DNA of 64,000 bases, from NCBI RefSeq assembly GCF_907164915.1, contig NC_061862.1, forward strand, positions 93,451,995 through 93,515,994, in the 5' to 3' direction. The position numbers were made by a program, and so were the translations under genes. Below the pieces are notes generated by a model, which did no database searches, was not told the DNA's origin, and saw nothing but the letters and a program-made list of their open reading frames with translations. The stretch comes from Impatiens glandulifera (lineage: Eukaryota > Streptophyta > Magnoliopsida > Ericales > Balsaminaceae). The stretch's first letter is position 1; each line of letters begins with the position of its first letter. Shown one piece after another: positions 53,800 to 64,000 of this stretch.

Positions 53800-53815
53800 A
53801 ACCCATGTGATTTTT

Positions 53816-53956
53816 GTATAACAAGATAATGTATCTAACTATCAATATTATTATTTATAACATTTAAACTTTTTTCCAAAAAACGTTTAAACTTTATTTT
53901 AAAATAAATAATCATACTATTCTATAAAACAGTACATATAAATTGATATAAGCTGC
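53816..53956. repeat. R3a remainder after LINE, ending at 2.46-kb deletion
   Basis: Continues the sequence of 24045-24179 and then switches to sequence equivalent to 26645 at about 53956. The CACTA exons and R2 are missing. Confidence 0.85.
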
Positions 53957-54152
53957 AAATGAGTTAATACGCTCTTAAGCTTCTCACGAGTGCTCGGTCA
54001 AAGTTCGATTTGAGCTTGACTTTGATCGAGTTCGAGTCGAGCTTAAGCCGAATCTTTTAATATTTGAACCGAACTCGAACTCATATAATGTTTGTTTGAT
54101 AACTTGTATAGTTTTTTCGAGCCTCATGAGATATATATATATATATATATAT
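53957..54152. repeat. GAGCC/CTCGA-word fragment plus (AT)n (unit 3)
   Basis: Counterpart of 5541-5766 and 26660-26840. Confidence 0.6.
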
Positions 54153-54288
54153 TTAATATTAAAATTTAAAATAATATATTTTTTGTCTCTCTCTTTTCAA
54201 AAACCCATATAGAAGGCCCACAATCTGTATTATTATATTATATTGTCATTTAAAGCAAAAACCATAATTTATAATGTATCAATCTTAT

Positions 54289-55448
54289 TTAGAGGTGTAA
54301 ATAAGTTGAGCCGCTCGGTTAAAGTTCGATTTGAGTTCGGTTAATATTGAATTTGAGTCAAGCTCCAGCTCATTTATGATTCTAGTCCAATTCTTAGGTA
54401 AGACTCGCTTGATAGCTCGACGAGCTTTTATTATTCTAATTATATATTTTTTTTATTTATTATATTTTACTTTTTAATCAAAATTTGAAACATACTCATA
54501 AGACTATCGATAAACTTATTATTGTTTATAGGACTGTTCCTAATCCTAATCATCTCCTATTCAGATCTATCAAACAATTATAAATAGAAGATTGGTTCTT
54601 TGAAGAATTTGATAGATGAAACTAGCTAGAAAAAAAATACTATAAAATTTTAAATTTTGCAATATACTTTATATTAACAAAATATTTATACATACCCTAT
54701 AATATTATTTTTGTTAATCATTATAAAAAAATATTATATTTATTTAATATAACATAAAATATAATAGGGGTGAGAAATATTACCGATATTATAAGTATAT
54801 ATATCAAAAATCGCGTAACGCAATATATCGAAAATATCGATTTTTTCGGTATGCCGAAAAAAGTAAGGTATGATACCGACACTTTATTGGTACGATAAAG
54901 GTATGAGATTTTCAATATTTTGGTATATCAATATATACCAAAATAATATTTATAAATTAAAAAATATTTATTATATAATATTTATAAGGAATAAGTAGAT
55001 TTGATATTAATTTAATTATATAAACATATTTTTTTAAATCAAATTAAAATATAACTAAACTGTAATATTATTTAATAAATGCAATTTCAACGTATTATAT
55101 TTATTATAAGATAGAAAAATATTTTTATTTCACTATAAAGTATTTTTTTTCTAAATAAATCTAATGGAGTATAATATGTTTTTAAAATCATCTCAAATAC
55201 AATACACAACTTGAAAGTATTCTTCTTGAGAAGACTCTCGAATTCCATTATGTTTTTTTAATTTAAGAAATTAATATATAAATATATTTAAATTCGAGCA
55301 TTTCGAGTTGAACTCGAGCCTATGATTATATGATCGGACTGAGTTTGAGTTTAATATCGAAAGCTCGAGCCGAGCCAATAAAAAACAAGTCGAGCCGAAC
55401 TCGAGTCAGGGCTAGTTCGAGCTCGGTTAGGCTCATTTACACTCCTAA
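54289..55448. mobile_element. TIR element with GTGTAAA...GAGCC ends (unit 3)
   Basis: Same ends as 5898-7063, without the MITE of unit 2. Confidence 0.65.
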
Positions 55449-56554
55449 TCATATCCTACGTGACTCTTCATCACTTTTTTTCTTCTTTTTCCGTCTTCAC
55501 CATTTCTTATTTTCTTCTTCTTCCGTCTTCACAATTTCTTTCACTCATTCACAATATATTGATTCATTTTTTCCTATTATCTCTTATCTATATTGCTTCT
55601 TGTATTCATTCACAAGAGGCTATAGGTAAATTAAAATCTATTTTTACTTCTATTATAACTATTGTTTAGCTAGATAACTTTGATTTCTTTTTGTATTATG
55701 AGAAACTTATGTTTATATGGATCGCTCATGGATGAAAATAAAAAACACTATTATATATATATATTTATATATATATTGATCAACTAATCAATAACAAAAT
55801 ATGTTTAAGGACGTAAAAAGTTGAATAAATATATAAAACACTATTACATATAATGATTTTCAATTTATATATGGATTGGACTATGATAGAAAAAAGACTA
55901 GACATTATTAGGGATATAATAATTAGTATATTATATATAATATTTAAATAGATAAAAAAAAGGTTAATATATTAATATAATTCAAGTATAGAATATATAA
56001 TATTGAAAGAGATAAAAAAAATATTAATATATTATATATAATAAAAGATAAAAAAAAATATTAGTATATATTTTATATACAGTATGAAGAGATAAAAAAA
56101 AGTTTAGTGTATATACTATATATAATATGTTTGAGAGAAAAAATGAATTTACAAGGATAATAATATATTATATTATATAAAAAAGTTAATAGATTATTGC
56201 TCAAAGTAAGTTAATAGATTCTTGTTATATTTGCACCAAAATAATTTAAATATATATAATAATATTTAAAAGAAAAATGTCAATTATTTTTACGGTATCT
56301 ACCTCCTAAAGTAAAAATTAAAATTTAGTTATTTGTTTTACCATGTATTTTTTTATATTAGTTATTTGTAAGCTTAAACATATCATATTATTTAATGCAG
56401 ATAGTTATACGTGTATTATGCTTGAAAACATGATTTAAAAATGATTAATATATTAAATGTTCAAACAGTTTATATAGTTTTATACTTTGATTTTGGAATT
56501 TTATGTTTTAGAATATTGATTAATAATGGTGGTTTGATATTTTTGGACAAGTAT
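55449..56554. other. Spacer with short AT microsatellite and AT-rich minisatellite (unit 3)
   Basis: Collinear with 28294-29512: pyrimidine-rich stretch, (AT)n at about 55755-55780, and the AGATAAAAAAA minisatellite at about 55925-56150. No gene. Confidence 0.6.
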
Positions 56555-56716
56555 TGTAATCACTAAAAATCAACACTCCAATTTATAATATTAAAATAAT
56601 TATTTTAAATTATTATTAAATAAATAAGATCAAAATAATTAACCTAATGGCCAAAAACACAATTAAAACAATTAATCAGTATTAATTATTGTGCTAATTA
56701 ATCAAATTAATTAAGT
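56555..56716 (+). mobile_element. Start of the Tat-like LTR (unit 3), cut off
   Basis: TGTAATCACTAAAAATCAAC corresponds to 8177 and 29513. The copy is interrupted at 56716, where array homology stops. Confidence 0.4.
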
Positions 56717-57531
56717 GTTAACGCAAAAAAAATGTAAAATTATTTGGAATAAATTTTGTACTAATTTTATCTTAAAATAATTTTAGAAAAAACTAAGGGA
56801 CAAAAATAAATAATTTAGAATTAATTGTTGTATCCATTTAATCTAAAACAATTATTTATTTAACCCTAAAAATATAAAAAATAAATTGGTAAAATATTTG
56901 CCATATTTATTTTAATATTTTGTGTATTTAAAAAATAAAATTTAAAGATAGAAGGGGTGAAAGAAAAATCAATTTCAAACAAACCCTTAAAGTTTTAAAA
57001 TAAAATTAAAATTTGTAATCGGGTGTAGCCGAAAATAGAAGAAAAGATTACAGCAGGAGCCGCGTCTAAGGGATGGACGCTAGAATCTCATCCAACACAT
57101 CAAAGCGCTCCGCGTAGCCGGTTGTAACCGAGGAGAAGCGCACATGCGAGGTAGCGGATTTGCTAGTACTTGGTAGTCATATCACTAACGGAACGCCCAG
57201 ACGCAACGACACTTGGATGGAACGCCAACGGAACGATCTAACGCGCTCAAAACAATGACTTATTGAGCGCCACCTTCATCTCCAACGCGACACCAAAGGG
57301 AAAAGGATGGAGATTCGTCTTCAATTTCTCATTTTTTGAACTCCCTCACTAGTCCACCATATCGACTCATTTAAAGCCTTAAATGAATAACCTACGATGG
57401 TGATCATTTCTCCCTATCAAAATAGGGATGACTCATCCTCATTCCGGCGACTTCAACCAAAAACAGCCAAAAGCCATTAATGGCTTTTGACTGATTTAAG
57501 CCACTATAAGCCTCCAATGACATGGAGAAGC

Positions 57532-57539
57532 TATAAATA
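57532..57539 (+). promoter_or_regulatory. TATA box within LTR-like sequence
   Basis: CTATAAATAGACCC lies in a GC-balanced context and is followed by a leader-like stretch, consistent with an LTR promoter. No downstream reading frame is seen. Confidence 0.4.
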
Positions 57540-58377
57540 GACCCTTTAAGTTGTTTCTATACTAGTGAATTCAATCTCCACTCTCAAATCGTGATTTACA
57601 AAAAATTGTCCATTGAAGCTTAAAGTTTCTGGATTTTTCAAAAATCTGTTTGAAGCCTTAAAGCTCGGATCTGTGTATCCTAACAACTTCCCTAATATCT
57701 AAGGAATGTTCTCTCGTGCTTGGTAAGGATCCAATCACCCTCTAATTCATATTTATAATTTGAATTTGAAATTTTTATAATTCAAATTATAAAAACTTGT
57801 ATACTTGATGTTCATGTTATTTTATGGTTAAATATTGATCATAGGATCATTTAGAAACTATCTGGATAGGATAGAACTGATCAATCGATGTAAATAACAA
57901 AAACCCAATTTTGAATTTCAAAAATAAAAATTTGGGTTTGTTATTCTTGGGTTAATTTGGTTGAATCACAACCCATAAAGTTTCCCAAATGATTGTAAAC
58001 ATGTTGGGCAACTGTTTGAATCACGTTTGATCTATCTTGATCATGTTTGATCAAAATCAAAATTTTCAAATAAAATGAAAATTTTGAGTTATTTAATTGG
58101 TTCAAACAAGCCATATGTGTTCTTATTTTGGTACCAATCAAGTTTGTGTGATATAAAGAAGCTATTGGATAACTTTTTTCACTTCAAAACAACTTTAATA
58201 TCAAAAACCTAAATTTTGATCACAAACTATTTTGAACAAATTCATCATCATCCCGGTCGATTGAAACCTTTAGATGATGATTATTAACATGTTCCTGAGA
58301 GCTTTTTGAAGCTACCCAACTCTAAGATCAAAGAATCAGACTTAAAGAACGAATTACTAAAATGAACTTTAGTGTTC

Positions 58378-59060
58378 TCGAGGACCGAGAGTCCAACCGA
58401 TAATCTTCGGTTCTGACCGAGACCTAGGACCAACAAAATCCATCCTAGGACCAAGATCTATGACCAATAGTCTTGAGCAAGGACCGAGAAGTCCGACCGA
58501 TGATTTTCTTTTAGGATCGAGAGGTCCAACCTAGGATAGAGAGGTCTGAGTACATGATCGAGACTCCCGAGACCCATGATCGAGAGGTCTAACCTTAGGA
58601 TCAAGAATCTCAAACCTAGGACTAAGAGGTTAGAGACCAGGACTAAGACTCCCAAGACTCCCAAGACCTAGGACCGAGAGGTTTGAGTTCAGGACTGGGA
58701 TTCTTGAACCCTAGGACCGATGAATCCATCCTTAAGACCGAGTGTCCAAAACCTTGGGATCGAGACTCCAAAGTTTGGGACTGAGAGCTCTTGGAACACA
58801 AACCGATGGACTTAGCCTAGATCTAGTCTAGGACCGAGATGTTTGTACACCTCGGCCGAGAAACCTAGCCTTAGACTAACCTAGGACCGATAAGTTTTTA
58901 CACATAGACCGATAATTTCAGCCAAGGACCAAGAGTCCTTAACACCCGACTGAGGGACTCCGGTACTCAGACCGAGAGCTCCCGAAACTCGACCGAGGAT
59001 TCCTGACCCAAACTAAGGGTCTCCGGACCCCGACCGATAAAATCAGACCCAAAGTCAAAG
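58378..59060. repeat. Degenerate accga-rich minisatellite
   Basis: Dozens of imperfect short units follow the pattern CTAGGACCGAGAGGTCCGA or GGACCGAGACTCCC, with spacing of roughly 15-40 bp. The CTAGGACCGAG word also occurs twice in the solo LTR at 20417-20881. Confidence 0.7.
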
Positions 59061-59814
59061 ACTCTGGTCATAGGCCTGTTTGGTTCCACTTTTTAAAATA
59101 CAAAATTATTTTTTGTAATTTTGGGACCCCAATACATTTTCTAAAAATCCCGAGAGATTGGAAAATGACTAAAAATATTTATGGAATGTTTTCCAAACAA
59201 ATATTTTAACCAATGTTTACTTGACGTTTATTTCTAAACCCTAATACCCTTAATAATGACTAATATTCATCAAGTATACTCCATCCTAGTAATCATTAGC
59301 AACATGTACCATCATTTCAATATTGTTGTTTCAATATTTTAAATAATGCTAAAACCTAAAATCATGACTAGGACAGGAAGAATAAGATTAAAACTCAAAC
59401 GTTATACAATCGATTTTCAAAAGTCAAGTTTATAAAGTAGATATCATTTTAACGGGTACGAGAGACATAGCGTGAAAGTCTTTTCCCAAGTATCACCAAA
59501 CTTCGAACTAAATGAAACTCTAGTGTAAAATATGTTTGTACACATACACCATTTTTATTGATTTTTATAAAATCAATTATCGACTTTGTTTTCAAATAAA
59601 TAATTTTTTTCTTAAATTAATTATATTTGATTAATTTAAATTGGATTTCATAATAATCAAATTGTCATTTGATTTATCGCAAATCCCCAGATTATTAAAA
59701 TTTGAATAAAATTAATTATTTTTACATAATTGATTTTTAAAGTTGCCATGTACTCTCAAAATCTTCAAAAAATAAGATTCGACCGTTGGTAGCAATCAAA
59801 GGGGAACAAATGTT

Positions 59815-60030
59815 CGGGGCACTCGTTCCAAAAGGAAGCTAGTCCAAGATGGTCAGCCAGTCCAAGATGGTTGAGGTAGCGGACAAGCAGATCACGGTGG
59901 TCGTAGAGGTGATCGAGGTGGTCGTAGAGGTGACCGCGATGGTTATCAAGGTGAAGGAAAAGGTCAAAGCAGGGAAAGATTTTTCTACGACCAAAAAGAC
60001 CAAACAAGAAAGAAATGTTAAACATTGAAT
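59815..60030 (+). pseudogene. Copia gag C-terminal RGG-like segment
   Basis: A plus-strand frame gives GDRGGRRGDRDGYQGEGKGQ then SRERFFYDQKDQ, like the Gly/Arg-rich stretch before the zinc knuckle in copia gag. The knuckle itself is degenerate. The assignment depends on the pol fragment downstream on the same strand. Confidence 0.45.
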
Positions 60031-60391
60031 ATTTTTTTGCAGTTTATATTTATAAATTTTTTGGTTAATTTTTGAGTTAATGTTCTAAACTTAATTTAAC
60101 TTAATTTAACAATTTCTTCATGTTAAAACAAAGTTTAAAAATCAAGTAAAGAGAATATTATTTAAAAGAGAAATAATTAATTAATGAACATAAGAAAATA
60201 TGTATGACATAGTTTAAATGATGTTGTCTGAATAAAAATAAGTTATAGCTTGTAGAAAATAAAGTTATGGTCTGAATAGAACTAAGTTGTGTAATTTGTC
60301 TTTGCGCAGGTACAACTCATAAGACGTATGTCTTTAGATACAGTCTGAATCAAGCGTAATCAGACGGAGTCTGAACTACTTAGACGTGGTT
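60030..60391. other. Spacer inside copia relic
   Basis: AT-rich up to about 60300, then a diverged unit of the 47-bp minisatellite. No gene. Confidence 0.5.
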
Positions 60392-60586
60392 GAAGTAATG
60401 CGTGAGTAGACGTCGTCTAATTACATTAGACATGGTCTAAAGTAATGTGCGAGCAGAATTCATCTAATTACATCATACGTGGTCTGAAGTAATGCGCAAA
60501 CAGGCGTCGTCTAATTACATCAGATGTGGTCTGATGTAATGCGCGAGTAGACGTCATCTAATTACATCAGATGTGGTCTGAAGTAA
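60392..60586. repeat. 47-bp tandem repeat, four copies
   Basis: Units at 60392, 60439, 60486 and 60533 (plus a 7-bp stub) follow GAAGTAATGCG, AGTAGACGTC, then GTCTAATTACATCAGA and TGTGGTCT. A more diverged unit precedes the array. Confidence 0.93.
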
Positions 60587-60589
60587 ATA

Positions 60590-61786
60590 AGGGAATAGTT
60601 GTTGGTGTTCCAAAATTTCTCCTCCAAAACAACTTTGTCGAACATGCCTAGGTGCAAAACAGACGAGACAACCGTTTGTACTAGAAGTCAAGTTTTGAGC
60701 GAAAAAGCCACTCAAATTTTTGCACATTGACTTATGTGGGCCAATCATGCCAACATCCCCAAGAAGAAATCGATATTTCATGATGATTGTTGATAATGAA
60801 TGTGGCTCCATATGTTGAAAGGAAAGGACGAAGCATGTTCTTCGTTTAAGAAGATGAAGCAATTGGTCGAGAATGTGACCGGACTCCGAATCAAAGTCCT
60901 TCGTTCGTATAGAGGAGCTGAATTCTTCTCGAGGGAGTTCGCAAAGTTATGCGGAGAAGCATGGAAAGAATGACAATTCACTGCAACGTACTCTCCTCAA
61001 TAAAATGGTGTGGTGGAGAGGCGTAATCGAATAGTGATGGCCATGGCTAGTTCGTTGCTCAAAAGCATGGTAGTCCCGAACAAATATTGAGGGGAGGCAG
61101 TTTATCATGTAGTCTATTTTCTGAACCAGGTTCCAACCAAAGTTCCTCGTGTGTGGAATCTAAAGTTGGACAAAAGTTGGTAGAAAATGGGCTTCGTAAT
61201 GTGTACACATGAGCAAGCGGTGTACACAAGAGGCAACGCTAATACTCGAATTATTGTTGGTATTTACGAGGATGATATTATTTAAACAAGTGAAGATCCA
61301 AAGGGTGTCAAATTTTTCAAGAAGTAGATAATGGGTGAGTTTGAGATGATTGACCTCAGATTGCTTTCATACTACCATGGAATCGAGGTAACTTAGTTCG
61401 AAGAAGGTGTCTCGATCAAGCAAACAACATATGCCAAAAAGGTGTTGAACCATTTTGGAATGCTTGATTGTTACTCAACAAAGGCACCAATGGAGCATAG
61501 GGATCAACTATATAAGGATTCCAAAGGACAACAGGTTGATACAACTAAATATCAAAGAGTCATTGGTTGTCTGCGTTATCTCCTTCATACAAGGCTAGAT
61601 ATTTCTTATGTTGTTGGTGTTGTCAGCAGATTAATGGAGAGACCAACTGAGATACATCACAAGAAAGTGAAGCAGGTGCTTCAATACATTCAAGACACTA
61701 TACACATAGGTCTAGTGTTTCGAAAAGGAGGTGGTAACGAGGAAATAGTGGGCTATTTTGATAGTGATCTCGAACCAGGTCAGGAC
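60590..61786 (+). pseudogene. Ty1/copia pol relic, plus strand
   Basis: The integrase part has KKPLKFLHIDLCGPIMPTSP and IKVLRSYRGAEFFSREFAKL, then NGVVERRNRIVMAMASSLL (about 61010). A deletion removes most of RT. It resumes at VGIYEDDII (about 61255, the YxDD region) and GEFEMIDLRLLSYYHGIEV. RT/RNase H text VIGCLRYLLHTRLDISYVVG continues to VGYFDSDLEPGQD and a stop at 61789. Many in-frame stops are present. The wording differs clearly from the Sirevirus-like element in the array, so this is a separate copia lineage. Confidence 0.85.
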
Positions 61787-61798
61787 TAAGGGGGAGAA
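61787..61798 (+). other. Polypurine tract of copia relic
   Basis: AAGGGGGAGAA directly follows the pol stop, the expected plus-strand primer just before a 3' LTR. Confidence 0.75.
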
Positions 61799-62215
61799 TA
61801 TTCCATTACTCAGTCGTTACAATTGTTACAAAAAATGAAAGGTCTGCAATAATATGGGAAACGGAAGATCTGCATTAATGAGGAAAACATAAGATTTGCA
61901 ATAATGAGGAAAACGGAAGATTTGTAATAAATTTTATTACATTAGAAAATTAAGAGTTTTTTCTTTTTAGTGTAAATAAAATGTATGTTGCTCTCAATAA
62001 AATAAGAAAAAGGAGAGAGAGTAACTCTTATAATTGCTTTTAAGAAAATTAAAATTTTATAGAAAATTTTCTCTAAATCTTGTGAGTGATTCTATCCCTA
62101 GGCCAACATTCTCAGGCCTGGACGAAGTTACTCAATCATTCTTGTAATGCGATGATCGACCGCAAGCGTGGTCACAGTACAATCAATCAAACGACAGGGT
62201 CGGGACTATTTACAG
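61799..62215 (+). mobile_element. Probable 3' LTR of copia relic
   Basis: Follows the polypurine tract. It holds about 3.5 copies of a 26-bp repeat (AAGAT(C/T)TGCA(A/T)TAATGAGG, then AAAAC). It then has a GTAAATAAAATG poly(A)-like signal and a GC-richer tail. The end near 62215 is approximate, and no matching 5' LTR was seen. Confidence 0.5.
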
Positions 62216-62721
62216 GTTTTCATTATAAATCTATTAAGAATGTTTTTCATTTTCTTACTTTAATTTTTTATCTCTTCTATTTGCATTTGCATTCAAAGTC
62301 AATCAAAAATTTGTTCACCCAACCTAGCATACATCAAAATTTAGAAATTAGAATAGTGAATTTATTATCATCAAAATCAGTAAGATCTAAATTACTGAGT
62401 GAGTATCGATTATATTTGTTTTCTCTATTTGAAAATTGAATCCATCAAATCTCTCGTCTTCGTTTATGATTTTATTCGATATGTTTACATTAAATAGCAG
62501 TTACATGTATTTGTCTGTTGTTTTCAACCTCTTTCTCAAATCCTTATGGTCTTAGCTTAATTGACTGATAGTTTCATTTTTATTATGTTGATATGCTTCG
62601 TCTTATTCGGTATACATAATTATAGATCTTTGGGTTTTTTTTTTCATTGACAGATAGCTAATTAACACCTCCTTATAATTAATTTATTGAGGAAATCAGG
62701 AATCTACAACTTCACACATAT
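62216..62721. other. Spacer, no gene seen
   Basis: T-rich sequence with no supported feature. Its last five bases (CATAT) would be the target duplication of the LTR that follows. Confidence 0.5.
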
Positions 62722-63206
62722 TGTTGGAATTTTTAGGGTTACTTATATAATAAATAATTGTGCATATGTCATATTTAATATAAGCCAAAATAATGTGATC
62801 TAATGTGAAATTAAGTTTATGGCTTATGGGTGTATTTGTCATGAAAATAAAGTGAGGATACCTAAGTGACATTTCTAATTTTATGAAGGGGCTAAATTAG
62901 AAATTGTCAAACTATAATAACTAACTTATTGTTGGTTATATGTAACGGTAATGGTCCCCATTTGAAGTAACGTCAATTCTCCTTTGCGTCCCCATCAACA
63001 TAGAGAGAAAACTATTGACTTACTCATCAAATGGAAGAACCATTCCATATAAGGAAAGTTTAAGGAAAGAATCATTCAATCCATGCAAAGTTTAAGGAAA
63101 GAGAAGATTCACAATTCATGCGATTAATTAAGGTACGCTTCCGCCACATTCAAGATTTTAATTTCTCACACATTAAATTAGGATCTAAATTAGGATAATT
63201 CTAACA
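62722..63206 (+). mobile_element. 5' LTR of a copia-type retrotransposon, 485 bp
   Basis: It starts TGTTGGAATT and ends AATTCTAACA, near-perfect inverted ends (9 of 10). It is followed after AT by a tRNA-iMet primer binding site. Inside, CCATATAAGGAAAG (about 63045) may be its TATA region, next to a short tandem AAGTTTAAGGAAAGA repeat. The element points right and leaves the window. Confidence 0.88.
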
Positions 63207-63208
63207 AT

Positions 63209-63220
63209 TGGTATCAGAGC
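63209..63220 (+). other. Primer binding site (initiator tRNA-Met type)
   Basis: TGGTATCAGAGC is complementary to the 3' end of plant initiator methionine tRNA and lies two bases after the LTR, as in most copia elements. Confidence 0.92.
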
Positions 63221-64000
63221 CATCCTAATTTAATTATGTGAAAAAATTATATCGGTGTAGATATATATGCATGAAATTTATAGGCATGCAATTCATAATA
63301 AAAATAAAAGCATGTTATTAGGAATATATATATATATAATTATATATATATTAATTTGGTATAAAGATATAAAGATTTATCGATTTATAAATATTTAGAT
63401 TCTCTGGTTTTGTTAAGTTCCTAGATCTTTAAGTTTCTGTAAAGAGGAAAAGTTATATATTAATTAATATCGTATGATGTTATCATGAAGATTGATGGGA
63501 AGAGATATTAATTAAGATTCCTCCTCGGTTTAGGGATATTTAAATTCTGAGTAATCATAAATATATATATATATATATATGCATGAATTTATAGATAATT
63601 TCATGTTTTCGGATTATATATATTGGTTTTGATAATTTCAAAGACATAATATTAGGTTATAGATAATTTCATATTTTTGGATTATATATATTGGTTTTGA
63701 GAATTTCAAACATAATATTAGGAATATAGATTGATTTTGATAATTTCAATAAATTATGATGAGAATATATATATATATATATATATTTATATTTGAAAAT
63801 TTTAATCTGATATATATATATAGATTAATAGATTAAGGGATATTTGAATTTTACGATAATTAAGATGATAAAATCCCTAAAAAGAATTTTCTCTATTTCG
63901 GAATAGATGGATATATTGATTTTTGATAATATCTAATAATTGAGTAAATATATATATATATATAAAGATTTATAATATTATTTAATAATGTTTATTAAAT
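63221..64000 (+). other. Leader of the right-hand retrotransposon
   Basis: AT-rich with several (AT)n runs (63330, 63560, 63764, 63949) and a repeated phrase TATAGATAATTTCAT...GGATTATATATATTGGTTTTGA (63592 and 63660). No gag frame is reached before the window ends. Confidence 0.5.

Larger units (their letters stand above)
56717..59760 (+). mobile_element. Possible LTR-type insertion ending the array
   Basis: Homology to units 1 and 2 stops right after CAAATTAATTAAG, and new sequence begins TGTTAACGCAAAAAAAATG, an LTR-like TG start. Inside are a TATAAATA box (57532-57539), a GC-richer stretch (57000-57340), and TCTTTTCCCAAGTATCACCA near 59485, which recalls the phrase in the 8177-10224 block. 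No protein, 3' end or target duplication was found. The extent and family are guesses. Confidence 0.35.

Noticed and set aside
53390..53821. Frames with His-Asp-Arg or Val-Pro-Ile repeats near the LINE 5' end
   Set aside because: They are translations of the 9-bp GTGCCGATT steps. They change frame identity freely and have no known domain.
57000..57340. GC-richer stretch as a possible host exon or CpG-type promoter
   Set aside because: No frame of useful length and no splice structure were found. The position just inside an LTR-like start fits a retroelement LTR better.
59765..60025. Minus-strand 86-codon frame with LYDHLDHLYDHRD
   Set aside because: It is antisense to the RGG-like gag segment, where a repetitive GGTCGTAGAGGTGA run creates an open frame.

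Overview
The window is nuclear DNA of a flowering plant. It is very AT-rich, has a four-exon papain-type cysteine protease gene with GT-AG introns, and is crowded with plant transposable elements: Ty1/copia, an L1-type LINE, a CACTA (En/Spm) fragment, MITE-like elements, a solo LTR and minisatellites. A pair of retroelement-associated reading frames resembles a protein family I know best from Lamiales (Gesneriaceae) genomes. An asterid/Lamiales host is therefore my guess, but a weak one.

The main structure is a tandem segmental array with a period of about 21.3 kb. I start each unit at the protease start codon. Unit 1 (1-14338) is incomplete at its left end. Unit 2 (14339-35675) is the reference copy. 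Unit 3 (35676-56714) contains a 9 kb LINE and ends where another element begins. An intact unit runs in this order: cysteine protease; a 3' minisatellite rich in TCGACCTC words; two tandem, minus-strand 'putative plant transposon protein' reading frames; a truncated minus-strand Sirevirus-like copia pol; a 0.4 kb direct repeat; CACTA transposase exons; a second copy of the 0.4 kb repeat; a TIR element; AT-rich satellites; a decayed long LTR; a roughly 66-bp minisatellite; and the protease promoter.

The three protease copies have different fates. Copy 1 (110-1616) is a heavily deleted pseudogene fused directly to copia sequence. Copy 2 (14339-16344) is intact, with 4 exons and 372 codons. Copy 3 (35676-37694) looks intact but lacks one G at the exon 1 donor, which should frameshift the mRNA just before the catalytic cysteine. 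Exons 2-4 and the 3' flank of copies 2 and 3 are identical by eye over 1278 bp while the surroundings differ, which suggests gene conversion.

Elements inserted after the duplication have readable boundaries. They are a 465-bp solo LTR with a 5-bp target duplication (20417-20881), a 177-bp MITE (27696-27872) and a 9.05-kb LINE with a roughly 16-bp target duplication (44752-53799).

To the right of the array (56717-64000) lie an LTR-like sequence with accga-rich minisatellites, a decayed plus-strand copia element with a polypurine tract, a 47-bp minisatellite, and a 485-bp LTR followed by a tRNA-iMet-type primer binding site. That last element continues beyond the window. The only gene I judge capable of making a normal host protein is the unit 2 protease.
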